Of a stretch of 44,593 nucleotides of DNA, positions 8,155-16,439 are shown piece by piece. The position numbers and the translations under genes are program-made. Every line of letters starts with the position of its first letter. The first letter of the stretch is position 1. Under the pieces are notes generated by a model that searched no databases, was not told the origin of the DNA, and worked only from the letters and a program-made list of their open reading frames with translations. The DNA is from Deltaproteobacteria bacterium (lineage in GTDB: Bacteria; Desulfobacterota; Desulfobacteria; Desulfobacterales; C00003060): contig JAFDFO010000004.1 in assembly GCA_019309815.1 (NCBI GenBank), positions 1 through 44,593 of the forward strand, given 5' to 3'.

Positions 8155-8925
8155 CTATGGTTCGAAATACGATTTCAACCTGGTGCGCAGTTTGGAAATG
8201 GCCTTTGTGTGAATCTGGGAGATCCTCGATTCGGTCAGACCCATGATCTCTCCTATCTCCTTTAACGTCAGGCCGTCATAATAGTACAGGGAAACCACAA
8301 TCTGATCTTTCTTGGGCAGGGCTTTGATCCCGCTGGCAATGACCTCTTTGAGTTCCCGGATCATAACGTGATCAACGGGACTGTCCTCTCCTCGAATCAA
8401 GCCCTTGTGAGACCTCTCGGATCCGGAATTGTCCTGTGCTCTCTCCACGTACTCGTCGAGACTCAAGACCTCAAGATCCCGGGCTGCATCAAACACATTG
8501 TAGTAGGTGTCCAGGTCAATACCCATCTGCCCGGCGATCTCCGAATCCCCGGCCGGTCGCCTCAGTTTCTGCTCAACCGCGGCTGTAGCCTGCTCCACCT
8601 CACGAACTCTTTTCCTGATCGAACGAGGCATCCAGTCCATACTTCTGAGTTCGTCTATAATGGCCCCCTTAATTCGGCATTCTGCATACGTCCTTAATTG
8701 GACTGCCCTGCCGGGATCGAACTTCTCAATGGCATCTAACAGCCCCAGACTCCCAGCACTGATCAAATCATCGATGGATACATTGGGAGGAAGACGCATT
8801 GCTATTTGGTTTGCCAGGAACTTCACCAATGGGGCGTACTCGGCAACCAGGGCATTACGCCCTGAAATATCCGTTGCCCCAGGCCGTTTGATATCGGTCT
8901 TTTCAAGGTGTTCTGTCGCTTGCAT
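8155..8925 (-). CDS. fliA: Flagellar/motility sigma factor (sigma-28)
   Basis: A sigma-70-family factor of the FliA/WhiG type, 256 residues. Region 2 (LVKFLANQIAMRLP, then DDLISAGSLGLLDAIEKFD) and the R-T-Y-A-E-C-R-I-K-G-A-I-I-D-E-L-R motif are diagnostic. Region 3 includes MPRSIRKRVREVE, and region 4 has the helix-turn-helix LTLKEIGEIMGLTESRISQIH. Sigma-28 directs late flagellar and chemotaxis genes. It lies 64 nt after flhG in the same direction, a usual pairing. No anti-sigma factor FlgM was recognised in the window. Confidence 0.93.
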   Translation of the reverse strand: MQATEHLEKTDIKRPGATDISGRNALVAEYAPLVKFLANQIAMRLPPNVSIDDLISAGSLGLLDAIEKFDPGRAVQLRTYAECRIKGAIIDELRSMDWMPRSIRKRVREVEQATAAVEQKLRRPAGDSEIAGQMGIDLDTYYNVFDAARDLEVLSLDEYVERAQDNSGSERSHKGLIRGEDSPVDHVMIRELKEVIASGIKALPKKDQIVVSLYYYDGLTLKEIGEIMGLTESRISQIHTKAISKLRTRLKSYFEP

Positions 8926-8989
8926 AGTGGGTATTCTCTACAACCTGTGCTGACACTGTTCAAAGGGCTGCTGTCACACCTAAAGGATA

Positions 8990-9880
8990 TCAGTGGCAGC
9001 TCATGAGCTTTCGCCAGAAAAACTTGATGTTCCCGTCAGAGGGTCCCTCCGCTGAACTGGTTAGCAAACGCTCAGCCAACTCACAAAACCCCTTGCTTGA
9101 CTTACAGTGTGGAAACCGTTGCAGCACGGGGCGCTGCTCTTTGGCAGCCTTCTCACAGTGTTCATCCTTGGGAATAAATCCAAGATATTCTATGGAAATG
9201 CGCCCCAGAAGCGGGGCAGCTTCATTACACAAGTTCTCAAAAACCAACCTCGCCTCCTGGGCGTCCTTCACCATGTTGGCGAGCAGCTTGAAGCGTTTGG
9301 TTCCGTGTTCGGTAAATATGACCTTCATCAGGGCACATGCGGACCGAATAGAACTCGGTTCGCAGGTAGCCACCACGATTCGTTCCTGGGCAGCGATATT
9401 AAAATAGATGATGTTCGAAGAAATGCCCGCTCCCGTGTCTATCAAGAAAATGTCAAAATCTTCATTCAATGTATCAAATTCGTTGAGAAGATTCAGTTTT
9501 TGCCCGTTGGTCAAATGGGCCAGGTCGTGCACACCAGATCCTGCAGGAATGATATGGATATCTTCGGGACCCTCGATGATCACCTCTGCAAGATCTTTTT
9601 CACCGCTCATCACATGTCTGATGTTATGCTTAGGATTGAGGCCGAAAATGAGATCTATGTTGGCCAGCCCCAGATCCCCATCCAGAATCAACACACGCTT
9701 TCCGAGTCTCCTGAAGGCTATGGCGAGGTTACCAACGACACTCGTTTTGCCCACACCACCCTTTCCGCTCGTTACGGCAATAACGCGAGGGAATGTGGGT
9801 TTCGTTGGCGTTTCCAGAATCCCGTCCATATTCTGAGGCCTCTTGTTAACCATCTCATTGAAAACACTTGCTTTATTCAT
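8990..9880 (-). CDS. flhG: MinD/ParA-type flagellar number regulator FlhG
   Basis: A P-loop ATPase of 296 residues with the deviant Walker A SGKGGVGKTS near residue 38, D-G-D-L-G-L-A-N-I-D and the later D-T-G-A-G-I motif. FlhG (YlxH/FleN) limits flagellar number and position, usually with the GTPase FlhF and polar-flagellum activators. The gene immediately precedes fliA. FlhF and FlhA, the common upstream neighbours, are absent here; a sigma-54 response regulator takes that place, 280 bp away. No C-terminal amphipathic MinD helix is obvious. Confidence 0.88.
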   Translation of the reverse strand: MNKASVFNEMVNKRPQNMDGILETPTKPTFPRVIAVTSGKGGVGKTSVVGNLAIAFRRLGKRVLILDGDLGLANIDLIFGLNPKHNIRHVMSGEKDLAEVIIEGPEDIHIIPAGSGVHDLAHLTNGQKLNLLNEFDTLNEDFDIFLIDTGAGISSNIIYFNIAAQERIVVATCEPSSIRSACALMKVIFTEHGTKRFKLLANMVKDAQEARLVFENLCNEAAPLLGRISIEYLGFIPKDEHCEKAAKEQRPVLQRFPHCKSSKGFCELAERLLTSSAEGPSDGNIKFFWRKLMSCH

Positions 9881-10160
9881 GCCGGTTCCATCCCTTGCCC
9901 TTTATGTGTAGCAATTTGTGTGCCTTTTTCACGAGACTGGCGTTTTTTCTTGATCTCATTCGATTCGACGCCGAGGCTCGTGCGTAACTGCTTGACATCA
10001 CAAGAATATACGTTCTACGCGTGCTTATCGGGTCAGAGGACGATTTGCCAATGATGAAAAAGGGTGGTTTCCTTGGATTTTTTCTGTGGAATCTGTCAGG
10101 TTTTTGACCGCGGTGAGGGTCAAATGGCCGGCAGAAGAACTGAAGCAGGGGGTCTATGAA

Positions 10161-11552
10161 CTAAACGGCAGGCTTTTGCAGCTTCTTCTTCTTCATCTTT
10201 TCAATGAGAGTTGTTCGATTCATTTTGAGCAGTTTTGCCGCCTTGGTTTTGACCCAATTCGTCTCTTCCAAGGCCTGCAGAATCAATTTCTTTTCGTATA
10301 CCTCAACAGCATGGTCAAAAGGAATATCCCCCTTGGGCATGGCAACTTCAAACGACTCCATCCTCTTGGCCCGCTGTTTTATTGATTCAGGGATATCATC
10401 CAATCCAATCTCTTCACTATCTGAAAGGATAATAACCCTTTCGACCAAGTTCTCAAGTTCACGCACATTGCCGGGCCAATCATACTGAAAAAGCGTATCC
10501 ATTGATTCTTGTGTGAATCCCTTGATGCTCTTTTGCTTCTCTTTGGTAAACTTCTTGATAAAGAAATCCACAAGCAAAGGCGTGTCCGATCTTCTCTCTC
10601 TCAGCGGAGGGACATTTATTGGAATAACATTGAGCCGATAATAGAGATCCTCTCTGAACGTCGCCTTGTTCACCGCACTGAACAAATCCTGGTTGGTTGC
10701 AGCAATAACCCGAATGTCTACGCCGATCGTCCTTGTGCTTCCAACCCTCTCAAACTGCTGTTCCTGGAGAACCCGTAGCAGCTTAACCTGGAGGTTAGGA
10801 CTCATGTCCCCAATCTCATCCAGGAAAATCGTCCCTCCGTTGGCGAGTTCAAACCGGCCCATACGAGCTTTGTGCGCACCTGTGAAGGCTCCTTTCTCAT
10901 GTCCGAACAGCTCGCTTTCCAACAGCTCTTCAGGTATTGCCCCGCAATTGATGACAACCATAGGGTTGTCTCTTCGTTGGCTGTTATAATGGATAGCCTT
11001 GGCTATGAGCTCTTTTCCCGTGCCACTTTCCCCGGTAATAAGTATGGTGCTGTCTGTATCAGCCACCTTCTCTATGAGTTCGAACACCTCTTGAATCGGT
11101 CTGCTATCACCAACAAAGTTTTCAAATCGGTATTTCGTTTTCAGCTGTTGCTTCAGAAGGATATTTTCTCTTTCCAGAAGTTTGTACTTCAGGGCCTTTT
11201 CCACAACCGTCATGATTTCAGCAGACTTGACAGGTTTGGTAATGTAATGAAAGGCCCCTGCCTTAATCGCTTCAACGGCACCCTCAATGGTGCCATAACC
11301 TGTCAGAATAATGCACATCGTGTCAGGCGATCGATCTACAACGTGCTTCAGCACCATCATCCCATTGACCTCGGGCATCTTGAGATCGGTGATAACGAGA
11401 TCATAAGACTCGGTATCAATAGACCTTATCGCCTTGGTCCCGTTTGCGGCCGTGACAACAGTATAGCCCCCATCCCTCAATACGCTTGCGATTACGTCTA
11501 GTATCTTGGAATCATCATCTACAATCAGAATTTTTTGCAACGATTTGGACAT
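10161..11552 (-). CDS. NtrC-type sigma-54-dependent response regulator
   Basis: This protein has three domains: a receiver (about 1-120, phosphoacceptor Asp in DLVITDLKMPEVNG), an AAA+ sigma-54 interaction domain with Walker A GESGTGKE and the diagnostic GAFTGA loop, and a Fis-type helix-turn-helix at the C-terminus. It activates sigma-54 promoters when phosphorylated. ATG 11552 starts directly before the receiver; other in-frame starts at 11582 and 11621 are possible. The likely partner is the soluble kinase at 12829-13674, with cheR between. Proximity to fliA and flhG suggests an FlgR-like role in flagellar gene control, which is inference. Confidence 0.93.
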   Translation of the reverse strand: MSKSLQKILIVDDDSKILDVIASVLRDGGYTVVTAANGTKAIRSIDTESYDLVITDLKMPEVNGMMVLKHVVDRSPDTMCIILTGYGTIEGAVEAIKAGAFHYITKPVKSAEIMTVVEKALKYKLLERENILLKQQLKTKYRFENFVGDSRPIQEVFELIEKVADTDSTILITGESGTGKELIAKAIHYNSQRRDNPMVVINCGAIPEELLESELFGHEKGAFTGAHKARMGRFELANGGTIFLDEIGDMSPNLQVKLLRVLQEQQFERVGSTRTIGVDIRVIAATNQDLFSAVNKATFREDLYYRLNVIPINVPPLRERRSDTPLLVDFFIKKFTKEKQKSIKGFTQESMDTLFQYDWPGNVRELENLVERVIILSDSEEIGLDDIPESIKQRAKRMESFEVAMPKGDIPFDHAVEVYEKKLILQALEETNWVKTKAAKLLKMNRTTLIEKMKKKKLQKPAV

Positions 11553-11802
11553 AACAGTCGCTTTTCCACGGTGGTTTTTCATTGGCCCCCTGGCCCGTGA
11601 ACGGAAGACAAAGTCTTGCAAGCCGTCAGGTGAAACGCGGGCATGCTTGAAGGTTATTAAACCAGATTCAATTATAATTCAAGCGGATTGTGCAGACGCT
11701 GGCTGTATGGTTATTTTTCTCAAAGGAGGAAAAAGAGGTGCCGAGTGCCAATTGCTCGTGGATGGTTTCGCCAATGCCCTGGTCTTGAACCTGTTTTCTC
11801 TC

Positions 11803-12636
11803 TCACAGTTTGCAGTATATGCTGGGCCTAATGTACGTGAATCGATGGTCAATACCGGTCAAGGTTTCTGAGTGCCCGACGAACAGATACCCTCCATCTG
11901 TGAGCGCGTCGTAGAACTTATTTACCAGGGCTGCCTGAGTGCTTCTGTCAAAGTAGATCATCACGTTTCGGCAGAGTATGAGATCAAAGCCCTCTTTGAA
12001 TACAAATGGCTCCATAAGATTGAGCCGCCTGAACTGAACAATTTCCTTCAATAACGGCTTCACCCTGAAGTGCCCTTCCTGCTTGCCATAGCCTCGATGG
12101 AAATACTTCCTGAGCAAGGCGTTTGACACGTTCTCAAGCCTCGCTGCTCGATATACTCCGCTCCTCGCCTGTGCCAAAACCGTGGCTGATATATCGGTTG
12201 CCAGAACCTTTATGTCATGGTCTGAACTGTCATCAAAGTATTCTAGCAGACACATGGATAGAGAATAAGGCTCCTCCCCGCTTGAACACCCTGCACTCCA
12301 CAATCGCCGTCTGCTGCGGCCCCCTGCTTCGCGATCTGCCACATAGCTCGGAAAGATGTTGTTCTGGAGAAAATCGAAGTGCCTCTCTTCTCGGAAAAAA
12401 CCGGTCAGGTTGGTAGAAATCGCATCCAGCATCTTCACGAGCTCATTACCGCTGTCGTCTTGGGTCAGGAATCGATAGTAGGACTTGAAGTCCTTAAACC
12501 CCCCCTCCCGCAGGCGTTTGCCAAGCCGCGCCCGAACGAGCTCCTTCTTGCCATGACGCAAATGAATGCCGCACTTCTCGTAGACCAGCGCGCTGAACCG
12601 TCTGAAATCTATGTCTGATAATTCCGCAAAAGTCAT
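11803..12636 (-). CDS. cheR: Chemotaxis protein methyltransferase CheR
   Basis: CheR methylates glutamates of chemoreceptors with S-adenosylmethionine. The N-terminal helical domain (1-75) is followed by the Rossmann methyltransferase core: N-L-T-G-F-F-R-E near residue 78, the SAM motif WSAGCSSGEEPYSL, the ATDIS motif, and F-D-L-I-L-C-R-N-V-M-I-Y-F. The length is 277. No CheB or receptor gene is adjacent. AGGACGGG precedes the ATG. It lies between the kinase and the sigma-54 regulator on the same strand, so the three may be co-transcribed. Confidence 0.94.
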   Translation of the reverse strand: MTFAELSDIDFRRFSALVYEKCGIHLRHGKKELVRARLGKRLREGGFKDFKSYYRFLTQDDSGNELVKMLDAISTNLTGFFREERHFDFLQNNIFPSYVADREAGGRSRRRLWSAGCSSGEEPYSLSMCLLEYFDDSSDHDIKVLATDISATVLAQARSGVYRAARLENVSNALLRKYFHRGYGKQEGHFRVKPLLKEIVQFRRLNLMEPFVFKEGFDLILCRNVMIYFDRSTQAALVNKFYDALTDGGYLFVGHSETLTGIDHRFTYIRPSIYCKL

Positions 12637-12828
12637 ACCCGTCCTACAGGAATTGGCTCACTGAAACCTTGACAACAGTGAAGACACTTGACCAACGCCA
12701 CTCTCTTGCATATTTACGCTGAGCTCAATAAACATATTGACAGCCTGAACAAAGTGAAGCTCCCCGCGGTCTCTCTGTAAGGGGGACAGGGTATTCTGGC
12801 GAAGACGAATTGACGCGAGACCTCCCCG

Positions 12829-13674
12829 TTAGTCAGACGAGTCGGCGTGAAAGGGAATCTGGGCTGTGAAGGTCGTCTGTCCAGGAACGCTTTCACATGC
12901 AATAGATCCTTTGTATTCCTCAAGCAACAGAGATACCAGCGAGAGGCCCAGGCCTGCATGCTTTGGCGACTGGCCTTCATTCTCGGTACGATTCTTCGTT
13001 GTGAAGCAGACTTCGTATATGTGTTCCCGATCTTGTTCGGAAATGCCGCAACCACTGTCTTGAATCCTGATCATCACCGTGCCTTCCTGACTGTATGTTT
13101 CAATCGTGACACGCTTGTCTTGAGCATCCACCATGGCTTCTGCTGCATTCTGCAGAAGACCTAGCACGATAACACAGAAGTCCGTTTTCCTGCCCCTCAA
13201 GACTGGAATGGCATCTTCCAGCTTGAGTGTCTTGCTAATACTGTGCTTGAAAAACATGTTCGCATTCAGAAGGATGAGACACTCCTCTACGATCTGATTG
13301 ATGTCAACGTCTCCAACCTCAGAGTACCCTTCAGTGACCAAATCACTCGTCAGGTGCTTCAGCTGGGCATCTAGGTCATCAAGACTGGTTAACGACGAGT
13401 TGATTTTTTCCTCCATGCCGGACAACAGGGCCTTGACTTCAGCGGACTGTTTTGATTCGGCCGCACCAATTAGTTTCTGAAGATTCTGCTGCAATTGTTC
13501 AGATCGTATGTAGATGATTTGAAGCGGGCCATTGAGGTTGTGGACGACCCCCTGGATGACTTGAAGCAGATGGAGTCCGTAATAGTTGTCCGCCATCTTT
13601 CTCAGCAGTGCACGTTCCGTCGAGGACGTCGTCGGAGGCGTCCATCCTCCGGAACCGTCTGTTTGATTCCCCAT
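12829..13674 (-). CDS. Soluble sensor histidine kinase (FlgS/NtrB-like)
   Basis: A 281-residue kinase with no membrane segment. The H-box is VVHNLNGPLQII with phosphoacceptor H45. A helical segment rich in Gln and Leu follows (about 50-110), then the HATPase domain with L-L-Q-N-A-A-E-A-M (N box), D-S-G-C-G-I (G1), the F box at CFTTKNRTENEG and G-L-G-L-S-L. There is no recognisable PAS domain. The ATG at 13674 has AAGGGG upstream; an in-frame start at 13755 would add 27 unlikely residues. A sigma-70 promoter lies about 220 nt upstream. It probably phosphorylates the sigma-54 regulator at 10161. Confidence 0.85.
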   Translation of the reverse strand: MGNQTDGSGGWTPPTTSSTERALLRKMADNYYGLHLLQVIQGVVHNLNGPLQIIYIRSEQLQQNLQKLIGAAESKQSAEVKALLSGMEEKINSSLTSLDDLDAQLKHLTSDLVTEGYSEVGDVDINQIVEECLILLNANMFFKHSISKTLKLEDAIPVLRGRKTDFCVIVLGLLQNAAEAMVDAQDKRVTIETYSQEGTVMIRIQDSGCGISEQDREHIYEVCFTTKNRTENEGQSPKHAGLGLSLVSLLLEEYKGSIACESVPGQTTFTAQIPFHADSSD

Positions 13675-13891
13675 GCTCACCCCTTCGTCTCTCTGCAACC
13701 CCAACGGATCAAGGAGCCCAGTGGCAGATGCAGTGAAGCTCCGCGCCGTCCCCACACTTGTCGGGGACGTGTTATCAAGCCATCATGATGATAACACATT
13801 TCATGTTGTTGGTGAAGCGGACCGTCCTTGACTCCCGTTGGGAATGACAATGGTAGCCAACCCCTGCGCATGGCCCAAATAACCTCCTGAT

Positions 13892-13920
13892 ATTATAATG
13901 TTATATTTTGCAGGGTGCAA
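13892..13920 (-). promoter_or_regulatory. Strong sigma-70 promoter upstream of the kinase-cheR-regulator genes
   Basis: On the minus strand TTGCAC (13915-13920), a 17-nt spacer and a perfect TATAAT (13892-13897). It predicts a leader of about 210 nt before the kinase ATG. The leader holds an AGGAGG (13883-13888) and a 64-codon ORF (13871 to 13677) that ends 2 nt before the kinase start, so it may be a coupled leader ORF. Confidence 0.6.
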
Positions 13921-13967
13921 CCATAGGACAGAAAGCAGTGGTATCTTACCTTACGGATAGAAACGGT

Positions 13968-14354
13968 TCTTCTCCAACTTAATTGGAGAAGAGGGTCCAA
14001 GGATTCCAGGGGTCAAGGATTCAAGGGTTTGTTTTCTAAAGACTTTGTAAGCGCTTTCAACATCCTTTCAATTTCCGCTATGTCTTTGTTTAGTGTGCCC
14101 AATTCACTTTTTTCAATGAAGCCCAAATCTCCTGCCAACAAAATCTTGGTTCCTTCTTTTGAATATTTCTTTGCTTTTCACTTAAGTCCTTGGACCCCCG
14201 ACCCCTTAGATCCTTCAGTAGTTTTTTGAGCATTTGCACTCGAACCCTTGAATCCTTGACCCCTTGAACCCTCTAGTATCACACCTGCTCAATTGGAGAT
14301 GACACACTTATTTTACCCTAATTAACTACAACTAATCGGGAGATGATCCATAGA
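13968..14354. repeat. CAAGGATTC-word inverted-arm element, copy 1
   Basis: The element starts with a small hairpin TTCTCCAA/TTGGAGAA. It continues with CCAAGGATTCC/GTCAAGGATTC words and ends with their complement. Positions 14010-14029 and 14243-14262 form a perfect 20-bp inverted repeat. Between the arms lies the 3' end of a four-helix-bundle protein gene. The right flank (about 14280-14354) has TGGAGATGA and GGGAGATGAT words. Copies 2 and 3 are at 19065-19354 and 44481-44593. The rest of 13872-14503 shows no gene. Confidence 0.85.
14013..14177 (-). pseudogene. Remnant of a four-helix-bundle (23S rRNA intervening-sequence type) protein gene
   Basis: The minus strand reads a frame whose last 16 codons give M-L-K-A-L-T-K-S-L-E-N-K-P-L-N-P and a TGA at 14013-14015. 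Upstream in frame are D-I-A-E-I-E-R and L-L-A-G-D-L-G-F-I-E-K-S, like the C-terminal helices of four-helix-bundle proteins. An in-frame TGA at 14178-14180 ends it, with no start codon or earlier helices, so this is a decayed 3' fragment. The same C-terminus recurs at 19113-19163 and 44528-44593. Confidence 0.7.
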
Positions 14355-14503
14355 AACAGGCTTCGAGACTGACTGAGAACCAGCCCACCGGAAACTCGCG
14401 CGGGCAAAGACGAACAGGCGGGATGTGTCTTAGTGGCAGTAAATGAGGAGTTGCAGCAGACGTTGCCGACCCCGGGCCTGTTAAAGATCACCGTGAACGA
14501 ACA

Positions 14504-16078
14504 CTAGGTCATGCCGGTCTGCATAACTGCGGGTATCTGCGCAATTGAATCAACTTCGGTGCTGAATTCGCCTTTCTCATACAGTGACAGAAATGTTTCG
14601 ACGACTTGTACATCAAAGTCGACACCGGCACCTTCTCGGATCGTCTCGAGCACAACCTCATCAGCCAGCCTCTTGCGATAAGCACGGTCAGAGGCCATGG
14701 CATCGTAGACGTCAGCTACGGCAAGGATCCGGGACAGAAATGGAATCGATTCACCCCTGAGACCACCAGGGTACCCTTTCCCATTCCACCTTTCGTGATG
14801 ATGCAAGATAATTCTCTGCTCTCCGGTCAAAAGGCCCAGGCGCCCGACGATGTTGGCGCCAATGACAGGATGTTTCTTGATTGCCTTGAATTCTGTCGTT
14901 GTCAGAGGCCCCGGTTTAAGCAGGATGCTGTCGGGGATCGCAAGTTTTCCAATATCATGTAAGTGCCCGGAGAAAGTCAATAGGTCGATCTGCTCCTCTG
15001 AGCACCCCATGGCCTTGCCTATGCTGACTGCAAACTCAGTCACCCGACTTGAATGCTGCTTGGTGTATGGGTCTCTGGCCTCGATCGCTTCCACAAAGGC
15101 ATAGAGGGTTGCGAAGAGGTTTTCGTAGATGTTCTCGTAAAGGGCAACGTTTTCTATGACGAAGGTCGCCCTCTCAGCCAAAAAGTTGAGATAGTACAGG
15201 TCCTTTTCAGTAAAGGGGGCTGATCCGTTCCTAGCAATGGCAGACAACATGCCAAACAGCTTCTTTCGAATCCTGAATGGAATTGCAACCACCGAACAGA
15301 TGTTTGCATCTGAGAGGGCGCTTTCATGGCCCCCGTTAACGAGTAGCGGTACGCCTTCCAGTATCTCCCCTGCAAGGACCTCGGTGACATAGGTGTGGGT
15401 AGCTCCATCCGCAACCGCTCCCAAGGCGGGTTTAGGTCCCTTGCGAAAGCATGCGATGGGGATTGGCTTTTCCACACTTCCTTCCAGAACATGAAAGTGC
15501 ACTTCATCACAATTGGTTATGTCGGCAGACAGCCTGACAATCAGATCGAAAAGGTCTGAACTGCTTGTGACCCAGTCCACCCGCCTCAAGATCATGTTGA
15601 GTATGTTGAGGTCCCTGACCTTTTCTGAAAGCTCTTTGTTTAGCCGGTCGATGCGGTCCTTCCCTTTGACTTCCTCCTTCAAGAGCATGTTCTCAACCAG
15701 GAGGGTTTTCTGTTCCAATGCCCGCTTGATGGTTAGCTCTATGTCGCCAATATGAAACGGCTTCACCAAGAAATCGACCACGCCGTGTTTTAGGGTAGTT
15801 ATGGCGTTGTCCATGGACGGATATCCGGTCATCACCACCACCGGCAAGGTGTTGTCGAATTCATGAATTTTCATGGTGAACTCTACCCCGTCCATCCCCG
15901 GCATGTGCAGGTCTGTGAAACAGAAATCGACTTTCTTCTGCAGAATAATCTTGAGCGCTTCCGCACCATCCCGGGCAGTCAAGATCGAATATTCTTTCTT
16001 TCTCTGAAGAAAATCCGTGAATACCTGCAGGATCACTTCGTCATCATCAACAACCAGAATGTTTAATGTGTCACTCAT
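14504..16078 (-). CDS. Response regulator with receiver, GAF-like and HD-GYP domains
   Basis: A 524-residue predicted c-di-GMP phosphodiesterase. The receiver (1-120) has its phosphoacceptor in F-C-F-T-D-L-H-M-P-G-M-D-G. A coiled linker (about 120-160) leads to a GAF-like domain (about 160-315). The HD-GYP domain follows, with HLHDIGKLAIPD, then H-H-H-E-R-W-N-G-K-G-Y-P-G-G-L and A-V-A-D-V-Y-D-A-M, so the metal and GYP residues are intact. ATG 16078 has GAGGGA upstream. A near-consensus sigma-54 promoter 100 nt upstream suggests control by the regulator at 10161. PilZ-type receptors lie at 41-43.7 kb. Confidence 0.93.
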   Translation of the reverse strand: MSDTLNILVVDDDEVILQVFTDFLQRKKEYSILTARDGAEALKIILQKKVDFCFTDLHMPGMDGVEFTMKIHEFDNTLPVVVMTGYPSMDNAITTLKHGVVDFLVKPFHIGDIELTIKRALEQKTLLVENMLLKEEVKGKDRIDRLNKELSEKVRDLNILNMILRRVDWVTSSSDLFDLIVRLSADITNCDEVHFHVLEGSVEKPIPIACFRKGPKPALGAVADGATHTYVTEVLAGEILEGVPLLVNGGHESALSDANICSVVAIPFRIRKKLFGMLSAIARNGSAPFTEKDLYYLNFLAERATFVIENVALYENIYENLFATLYAFVEAIEARDPYTKQHSSRVTEFAVSIGKAMGCSEEQIDLLTFSGHLHDIGKLAIPDSILLKPGPLTTTEFKAIKKHPVIGANIVGRLGLLTGEQRIILHHHERWNGKGYPGGLRGESIPFLSRILAVADVYDAMASDRAYRKRLADEVVLETIREGAGVDFDVQVVETFLSLYEKGEFSTEVDSIAQIPAVMQTGMT

Positions 16079-16179
16079 AATTCCCTCAACGTCTTAATCA
16101 GACGGGCATTAAAGTTGAAAACCTGGTCTCGAAGAAAAACGCCCTGGACTTCTGTCCTGACTCTCTTTCCTTTATAGTG

Positions 16180-16196
16180 AGCAAGGTTTGTGCCAA
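16180..16196 (-). promoter_or_regulatory. Sigma-54 promoter of the HD-GYP gene
   Basis: The minus strand reads TTGGCAC-AAACC-TTGCT, with the GG and GC elements at the correct -24/-12 spacing. The start point would be near 16167-16169, about 90 nt before the HD-GYP ATG. The remaining divergent spacer to 16439 shows nothing else I can name. Confidence 0.8.
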
Positions 16197-16439
16197 CTTG
16201 GAGTGCATTTTTTTCATAAATGATTTCAGCCGGTTACTAATAGAGCCAGAAATCTTCGGGATAAAAAGTCAATTTTGTGACAGTAAGATACGGAGAACGC
16301 CTTTAAGAGACGAATCTCGCGAGTCGTCTGAGAGCTGTGCTGCTAACGTACCAGCGATCCCTTATTGGTTTTTTTCACCCGTTGTGTGTGGTATATGCTG
16401 GCTTCCAAAGAAGATTGCAAGCATAGGACGGCATCCTCT

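Noticed and set aside
10020..10060. CCCGATAA on the minus strand as a sigma-28 -10 element before flhG
   Set aside because: The -35 part TAAA is missing at the right distance.
13677..13871. 64-codon frame as a separate gene
   Set aside because: It overlaps a CGTCCCC/GGGGACG hairpin repeat and has no recognisable domain; kept only as a possible leader ORF.
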